Positions 24,181 to 29,632 of a DNA stretch of 29,632 nucleotides are shown in pieces (position 1 is the first letter of the stretch; each line of letters begins with the position of its first letter). This DNA is from JBJHCA01 sp050485785 (lineage in GTDB: Bacteria > Bacteroidota > Bacteroidia > Chitinophagales > Saprospiraceae). The notes under the pieces are model-generated. The model saw nothing but the letters and a program-made list of their open reading frames with translations. It had not been told where the DNA came from and ran no database searches. A program made the translations under genes and the position numbers. The stretch spans positions 1-29,632 of the forward strand of contig JBJHCA010000040.1 in NCBI GenBank assembly GCA_050485785.1. The letters are read 5' to 3'.

Positions 24181-24520
24181 CGTTTTGTATTTGGGAACAA
24201 TATAGTAAATAATAAATCTCCCACCATTATTTTATGGCTGAATTGTTTGTATTGGCCACGATTAAAATGAAAATGCCTTTAATCATTTTGACAGGAAAGC
24301 GGCTTTAAACAACGATGTGTTGCGATATTACCGGACATGAAAAGGTAATCGGCCTGCCTTTTGGCTTCAACGGAAAGCACCAGTTTTTGAGGTAACATGT
24401 TTATACCGGGAAATGCAGCACAAAAAGATATTCCAAAAAATTAACGCTCACTTTCGGCATAAACTGTACTTATTCCTTTTTTTGTCAAGCGTAAGTTTAC
24501 CAAGGGGTTTGGGGTTGAGA
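24181..24520. other. 340-base gap with no gene seen
   Basis: This lies between the stop of the 1620-residue gene and the start of the coiled-coil gene, so it should hold a terminator and promoter. It is AT-rich near the coiled-coil start. I found no exact TAnnTTTG box on the minus strand; a TATATTG-like sequence (plus 24200-24206) is the closest. A weak AT-rich stem (AAAATGA at 24264-24270 with TCATTTT at 24283-24289) is the only notable inverted repeat. Confidence 0.4.
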
Positions 24521-27500
24521 TTATCCTCCTCCTCCACCTTCCTTCTTTTCTATTTCGGCAGGTTTTTCTTCGGGTTTAACATCCCCCTGTGCCGGTCCTT
24601 CATTCAGCCAGCCTCCACGCTGCTGTGGCGGTTCCTGACTGGCAGGTGGCGGATCAGCAGGGCCTTCATTCAGCCAGCCTCCGGGTCTGGGTTGCTCCTG
24701 TACCGGCGTTTGCGGAGTAACAGGTTCACCTTGAGTTTCGCTTTCAGGGGCATCGGCAGGTCGGGCTTCAAGGAAAAATTCATCCGGTATAGTTTCACCG
24801 TCCTGCTCCATATCCTCTATCACTTCGAGCTCGCGCTGAATCCGGTCCATTTCTGCATCGCGGATATCTCTGGGTGCTTCCATTCGGCGCACAAAAAAGT
24901 TAACCTGACGAGCCTGAGCAGGGATGATCTCAACATGCTCTCCATCAGGCATTTTCACAAACCGCTCATTCCTTCTCAGGTTTTCGATAATCTCATTGAT
25001 CTCGCTGTTGCTTGAATGAACCCTGAGCACCCTGTTTTTGGCATAGTTGAAATAATATGTAGTGCCGCCCGGAGAAATGATGTACAATGTCATTTCGTCC
25101 CTTCCGTTTCTGGGCTCAGAAATCTCAAAATACCCCCGTATGTATTTGTTCAGAGGCTTGTCGCCCAGGTAGGCAATTCCCATTTCTCCGCCGGTATTGA
25201 CCAGCGACTGAAATGAAGGATCCCACTCCATCTGAATATGGCTGATGACCATGCGTTGTGCCGGACGGCGGGGATAAATGATTCTTCCGGTAAACTCCAG
25301 TTCGTCGTTTACCCTGGCCAGCGTTCTTTCATCACTGATCAGCCGCTGAAGTGCAGTTTTTACATGCGGAAGCCTCCGGTAGTGAATGTCCCTGGCTGAA
25401 AACATGTTGGAGTTGATCTCATTGGCCATCATATCCCATACCCTGTCAGGAACCACAAAGTTTAATGCCATAAACATATCGAGAGAATGCATGGCCGTAT
25501 CCAGGCGGAATATGCCCTCGGCATAATTATCCAGCTCAACATAGGGTAAATCCTGCCCCACACTGATCTCTCCGCTGAGGTCAATAAAGGCCAGTTTATC
25601 ATACAATGACATGGCATTGCCTTTTTGGCCGCCTGTGGCCGTAAAAATCGAATCTGTTACATGATAAGCATCTTCTTCAGGGTCATAACGAAGTGTACCC
25701 CGGATATCCAGTAAAACTCTGTCACGGCGGCTGAAAGGCATATTCATGATGAGCGGATACAGGGTAGATCTTTCTCTGTCGACCCGCAATCCGGAATACA
25801 CAGGATGCTGGTCCTCCGTTTGTGAACGGTTAAAGTGTATCACCACATCATTGCGGTCAATATCGGCATCAATGTGAAACCAGTGCAAACGCGGCAAAGA
25901 AGTAGATCTCAGCCGGGCATAGCCTTCAAAGCGAAGATCCTTACTGTAGGCATCGAGGTGTATATTGCCCCTGAAATTGATTCCCGGATCTATCAGGAAC
26001 TCGTCAGCTTCTTTAACTACACCAGAGCCTTGGGTAGAAACATATTCAAAGTCTGTAGAACGCCTAACACGGCCTTCGATATCACTGAAAAAAATGTTCT
26101 GCATACGCCCGTTCACTTCATAGGCATAATCACCCTGCGCCCGGTACTGATTCTTTCCGTAAATATTGACTGTGGCATTTTCAATAGTGTGATTCTCGTT
26201 GACAGTACTGGCAACAATCACGGCATTTTCCAGCGTTTGGATCTTTGCATCGCCTTCTACATAAACCAGACCTCCTTCAGGATATACCCATGCATCACCG
26301 GTGAGTATCCGATCAACACCCTGAACCGAAAGCAGGTTATCAGCCAGAGTATAAGCTGCAGCCGTGCCACTGAAGCTGAGGCTGTCCTGACCGGGACGTA
26401 CCGAAATAAAGTCTGCTTTAGTACCCGGATCAGATTTAAAATTGACCGCGCGGGCTGCCATATCCCAGTGAAACTCATTGATGGATGTCATGTACTGGAT
26501 ATAGGGCAAATGGGTAGATGCATCGGCAGTATTGGACCTGAAGGTAGCAGTCTGTTCATCCACATCAATCATGGCAGATGCATTATCAGAACTCAGTGCA
26601 AAAAGTTCTTCATCGCCTGCTTTGATATTAACGCGTGCCGTATCGGACATTACACGACCTGCGCCGAATTTCATATTTTCGGCAATCAACTGACCATCGG
26701 CCCAGTCAAAAGTCCCCTTACCGTGAAGGGTGTGATTATGCAGTACAATTTCCGGATCCATGGTATAAGACCCGTCGAACATCCGGAAAGGATTATCGGG
26801 CTCAGCAAATACATAGAGACTGTCTTGTCTGGGTCGCCACATAACGGATACATTCTGACCCAGAACATATGGCAGTTCTACACCGGCTTTTCTCACTTCT
26901 TCCAACTCAAAGGTCTCCGCTGTAGCCGTTGTTTCTCGGGGAGTAAATTTAAAGTCGCGGCTATCTATGGACGTGTACTGCAAAGCAAGATTTCCGTCAC
27001 CCTGGAGACCGCTTCCCGAAAGTTTGAGCTCATTGGTAAATGTACCCTGATTGCCGTAAATCTCAAGTCCTTCGTCCGGAGTCTGATAGGTAAAACCCAG
27101 CGATTGATCTTCTTCCATGATGCGAAGCGTTTCATCAATATCAGGAAAAACTCCTCCCGATACCAATGTTCCGGGAAACTGAACTGACTCAGCAGTCAAA
27201 TTATTCAGGTTTTCCAGTACAAAAGGCTCTACATGAAAATAAAACTCGGATCGTGGATAGGCACTTGTACTGTCATCCGTTCCATAATATACTTTGGAAG
27301 GCGTGGCAGCTCTCACCAGAGGGAACATCTGGATTTCCCTGCGACCGGATTTGTTGGCAGGAGCATCAATCATGAGCACCCCACCAAAGTCCTCAATGGC
27401 CGTAGTCAGTGGTGAAATGAACGGAGTACCGTCATGATCGAACTTGCCGGTGGGTATGTTAATCCTGAATGTATTGACACTGTCAAACTCCACGAAAAAA

Positions 27501-29383
27501 CGATCGTAACTAAAGCGGAAATCCGTTCCTGCCAGTTCTCCGTATCCCGCCAGAATTAAGCCCTCAAACTCCATATTCCTGTTTTCAAACATGGTCACTT
27601 TACCGTCAAGCGGACGCAGGCCAACCTGCCTGGGGCGGGAAAAAACCACCGATGACAATCCCTGTATCTCCAGACTCTGCCTGCTGAGGTCAATCACGGC
27701 ATTCATGGGCGTTTTGTCACTGTCACTTTCAAACTTGAGGTAATCGTAATCTGTTTTACCGGTAAATGCATTGGCATAGTGAAAAACCTTGTCAAATACT
27801 TCCACCATGCGGGTATCGGGGTCATAATGTATAAATCCATTGGCCATTAACTCAACCAACAGCGGTACTACAGTTTCCGTTTGGAAGCGGGGATCAATAA
27901 TTTTGGCAAAATCATCCGAATGCATGCGGCGAATGTTATTTGTTTCACAATACACTTTGATTTTGGCCAGACTGTTGGTGGATGCAATGGATTGGAACGA
28001 ATGGTACACCGCCGGATCGTAAAAGTCAAAGCTTTCAAAATAAGCATTCTTCCGGTTGATCAGCGGAATGGTGTGTTGTTTTCCTACGACCAGACTGTCA
28101 GTTCCTACAACCCATTCAATGTTCTCTGCATCTATCAGCACCTTGCGGTATGAATCAAAGAAGGGATTTTTGCCCAGACCACGGTCTCCCCTTTCCAATT
28201 GAAGGGTTTGCGAAGGAATGTTGTATCTGAAGTTGACCGAAGGGTGTGTAATGGAATCGTGATCAAAATACAATGCCACGCTCACATTGGTTCCGCCTAA
28301 TCGCTCGCCCTGCCGAATAGAAAAAGTTCGGGAAGTGGCGCGAAGTCTTAGTTCATTTTGTCGGGTATAAAACAACACCTCTGCTGGCTGTTGACCGGTT
28401 CCCGAGCCTTCCACCTGGGTTCCCCGCAAAATAAATCCGCCGCGATAATGAATACCCGGGCCAATTTTATCTTCAATTTCGAGGACATTTTCATAAGAGT
28501 AAAACCGGGGGTAGGCTGCTGCCTGTTGCCCGGATTCATAAACCACACGCTCTTCGACGTCACCCAGAACCGTCTCATTGCCAAAAAGTGACGGATAATT
28601 CAATCTGGCATTGGCTATTCTGAAAGTACTGCGGCCTAAATTCAGTGTAAAAGTATCGAGTTCGCAGTACACTTTTTCATCCAATTCGTGTCGGTCCCAT
28701 CTTATTTGTCCGCCTTCTCCCTGCCATATCCCGGCCACAGGGTCAAGGATACCCCTTGTTCCGAAAATAGCCGTGGAATCGTCACGGCGACGTGCAACGA
28801 GATCAGTTTCAGGATATACAAACCAGGGTTGCTCATCCTGCCAAATCAGTTCAAACTGTTGGCTTCGCGTGTACCAGTTCGTAGTAGACCCCTGATGTAT
28901 GCGTTGATTGCTGAATATTCCGGCACCTGCTTTGAGCAGGTTGTTGAGATGGAAAAGATGCCTGCGACTCAGGCCCTTGGTAAAACTGTTGATGGCAGTG
29001 TGCCAATTAAAAAACAACTCATCATGAATGTTATTCTCATTGAGCGCAAACAACCCGTCAAGGTAGGCTTCATAATACTCGTAATTAAGATTCTGCTTGT
29101 GGAACAAATTGAGAATGGCCACCACAGTATCAGTTCGTTCCGGAGTGAGCAGGCTTTTCTTAAGGTGGTCATCCAGCTTTCGGGTATAAGATCTGGCATC
29201 ACGTCGCAGTGAAATATTCAACGCTTCTTCAAGCTGACTGACTATATGCGAAGCATCGCCCGAAAAGAAACCGGGTTCCGGTTCATTCTGAGCAGCAGAA
29301 TCGAATGGAAGCAATATTAAGATTGCCAGTAAAACCGTCAAGCCGGTAATGGCCCTGCTTAAATGACTTATTTTATTATTCAC
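24521..29383 (-). CDS. Giant secreted beta-rich protein of unknown function
   Basis: 1620 residues; not recognised as a named family. It starts with GTG two bases after the prmA stop, with no other usable start upstream. Residues 1-32 are a signal peptide ending near FDSAAQ. A helical region (about 40-170) is followed by a very long stretch rich in beta strands. Phrases such as ILTGDAWVYPEGG and YVEGDAKIQTLENAVI recur in style and recall the strand repeats of LptA/OstA-type or AsmA-like envelope proteins. Around 480-545 a compact helical insert, winged-helix-like, interrupts the strands. The C-terminus (about 1500-1620) is low in complexity, Pro/Glu-rich, with GGWLNEGPA twice and a pentaglycine end. 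A periplasmic or outer-membrane-facing role in lipid or glycan transport is only inference from strand style. Confidence 0.75.
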   Translation of the reverse strand: MNNKISHLSRAITGLTVLLAILILLPFDSAAQNEPEPGFFSGDASHIVSQLEEALNISLRRDARSYTRKLDDHLKKSLLTPERTDTVVAILNLFHKQNLNYEYYEAYLDGLFALNENNIHDELFFNWHTAINSFTKGLSRRHLFHLNNLLKAGAGIFSNQRIHQGSTTNWYTRSQQFELIWQDEQPWFVYPETDLVARRRDDSTAIFGTRGILDPVAGIWQGEGGQIRWDRHELDEKVYCELDTFTLNLGRSTFRIANARLNYPSLFGNETVLGDVEERVVYESGQQAAAYPRFYSYENVLEIEDKIGPGIHYRGGFILRGTQVEGSGTGQQPAEVLFYTRQNELRLRATSRTFSIRQGERLGGTNVSVALYFDHDSITHPSVNFRYNIPSQTLQLERGDRGLGKNPFFDSYRKVLIDAENIEWVVGTDSLVVGKQHTIPLINRKNAYFESFDFYDPAVYHSFQSIASTNSLAKIKVYCETNNIRRMHSDDFAKIIDPRFQTETVVPLLVELMANGFIHYDPDTRMVEVFDKVFHYANAFTGKTDYDYLKFESDSDKTPMNAVIDLSRQSLEIQGLSSVVFSRPRQVGLRPLDGKVTMFENRNMEFEGLILAGYGELAGTDFRFSYDRFFVEFDSVNTFRINIPTGKFDHDGTPFISPLTTAIEDFGGVLMIDAPANKSGRREIQMFPLVRAATPSKVYYGTDDSTSAYPRSEFYFHVEPFVLENLNNLTAESVQFPGTLVSGGVFPDIDETLRIMEEDQSLGFTYQTPDEGLEIYGNQGTFTNELKLSGSGLQGDGNLALQYTSIDSRDFKFTPRETTATAETFELEEVRKAGVELPYVLGQNVSVMWRPRQDSLYVFAEPDNPFRMFDGSYTMDPEIVLHNHTLHGKGTFDWADGQLIAENMKFGAGRVMSDTARVNIKAGDEELFALSSDNASAMIDVDEQTATFRSNTADASTHLPYIQYMTSINEFHWDMAARAVNFKSDPGTKADFISVRPGQDSLSFSGTAAAYTLADNLLSVQGVDRILTGDAWVYPEGGLVYVEGDAKIQTLENAVIVASTVNENHTIENATVNIYGKNQYRAQGDYAYEVNGRMQNIFFSDIEGRVRRSTDFEYVSTQGSGVVKEADEFLIDPGINFRGNIHLDAYSKDLRFEGYARLRSTSLPRLHWFHIDADIDRNDVVIHFNRSQTEDQHPVYSGLRVDRERSTLYPLIMNMPFSRRDRVLLDIRGTLRYDPEEDAYHVTDSIFTATGGQKGNAMSLYDKLAFIDLSGEISVGQDLPYVELDNYAEGIFRLDTAMHSLDMFMALNFVVPDRVWDMMANEINSNMFSARDIHYRRLPHVKTALQRLISDERTLARVNDELEFTGRIIYPRRPAQRMVISHIQMEWDPSFQSLVNTGGEMGIAYLGDKPLNKYIRGYFEISEPRNGRDEMTLYIISPGGTTYYFNYAKNRVLRVHSSNSEINEIIENLRRNERFVKMPDGEHVEIIPAQARQVNFFVRRMEAPRDIRDAEMDRIQRELEVIEDMEQDGETIPDEFFLEARPADAPESETQGEPVTPQTPVQEQPRPGGWLNEGPADPPPASQEPPQQRGGWLNEGPAQGDVKPEEKPAEIEKKEGGGGG
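24597..24682. repeat. Two direct copies of a 20-base unit in the giant gene
   Basis: The 20 bases at 24597-24616 recur exactly at 24663-24682, 66 bases apart. They encode the duplicated GGWLNEGP segment near the C-terminus of the 1620-residue protein, within a Pro/Gln-rich region, suggesting a recent tandem duplication. Confidence 0.7.
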
Positions 29384-29385
29384 AG

Positions 29386-29632
29386 TTACAATAGGGTTTT
29401 ATTAAATAAAGCGGCAATCCACTTGTTCTTTCGCCATATTTCTGCAAGCATAAAGCCTTGTTTGGCAGCTATCGTTGCAAGCTCCTCTCCGTCACTGACC
29501 AGAATTCCCGACACCAGCATCGAACCACCCACATTCAACGTATTATACAACACCGGGAGAGAACTAACGATCACATTTTTTTGAATATTGGCCAGTATGA
29601 CATCAAAGTTCTCGCTTTCAACTGTGCTGATC
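29386..29632 (-). CDS. prmA: Ribosomal protein L11 methyltransferase, C-terminal part (5' end outside window)
   Basis: The frame is open to the right edge; an internal GTG at 29574 is not its start. 81 residues are visible, including FDVILANIQKNVI, which matches the methyltransferase motif that follows the SAM-binding core in PrmA (consensus D-V-I-L-A-N-I), then LNVGGSMLVSGIL and the C-terminal FMLAEIWRKNKWIAALFNK, as in PrmA ends. The enzyme trimethylates amino groups of ribosomal protein L11. The stop is two bases from the GTG of the giant secreted protein gene, so the two are likely co-transcribed and perhaps translationally coupled. Confidence 0.85.
   Translation of the reverse strand, partial: ISTVESENFDVILANIQKNVIVSSLPVLYNTLNVGGSMLVSGILVSDGEELATIAAKQGFMLAEIWRKNKWIAALFNKTLL

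Noticed and set aside
25835..27187. A 450-codon plus-strand open frame opposite the giant protein gene
   Set aside because: It lies wholly antisense to a frame of 1620 codons with signal peptide and consistent strand pattern; the product is rich in Cys, His and Ile runs typical of antisense translation.

Overview
The window looks like chromosomal DNA of a member of the phylum Bacteroidota; the order cannot be fixed from sequence alone. The main reason is the promoter type: several genes are preceded by a -7 box of the form TAnnTTTG, the signature of the Bacteroidota housekeeping sigma factor. Strong Shine-Dalgarno sequences are generally absent. No rRNA, tRNA, CRISPR array, transposase or prophage gene was found. 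Genes are dense and on both strands, as in an ordinary chromosomal region.

Layout. (1) 2-4623, plus strand: a tight three-gene set made of an Orn/Lys/Arg-decarboxylase-like PLP enzyme (cut by the left edge), an ATP-grasp ligase and a C45-type self-processing N-terminal-nucleophile acyltransferase/hydrolase. Its product is unknown to me and it is the best candidate here for an undescribed pathway. (2) 4624-4966: a non-coding gap. (3) 4967-7798, plus: a succinate-semialdehyde-type aldehyde dehydrogenase, a YihY/BrkB membrane protein and a Bor-like lipoprotein. (4) 7923-9187, minus: a helical/coiled-coil protein and a NarL-type regulator with a degenerate receiver, each with its own promoter. 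(5) 9401-10564, plus: pnuC and a NadR-type kinase, a nicotinamide-riboside salvage operon with a possible operator palindrome upstream. (6) 10553-13555, minus: polysaccharide deacetylase-like, FemAB/GNAT-like and upp genes, overlapping end to start. (7) 13674-14660, plus: fabH. (8) 14802-18912, minus: ccmB, a CcmC/CcsA protein with an extra periplasmic domain, ccmD, glutamate dehydrogenase and an Lrp regulator. (9) 19007-20488, plus: accC-type biotin carboxylase, divergent from ccmB. (10) 20500-29632, minus: rpe, a 991-residue secreted coiled-coil protein built on 11-residue periods, a 1620-residue secreted beta-rich protein, and the 3' end of prmA at the right edge.

How genes fit together: pnuC and the kinase import and trap nicotinamide riboside. 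ccmB, ccmC/ccsA and ccmD serve haem delivery for cytochrome c maturation. An Lrp-type regulator beside glutamate dehydrogenase fits nitrogen control. accC, fabH and rpe are central metabolism. The two large secreted proteins at the right are probably envelope components of unknown role.

All function calls rest on reading translated sequence and recognising family motifs. No database search was possible.
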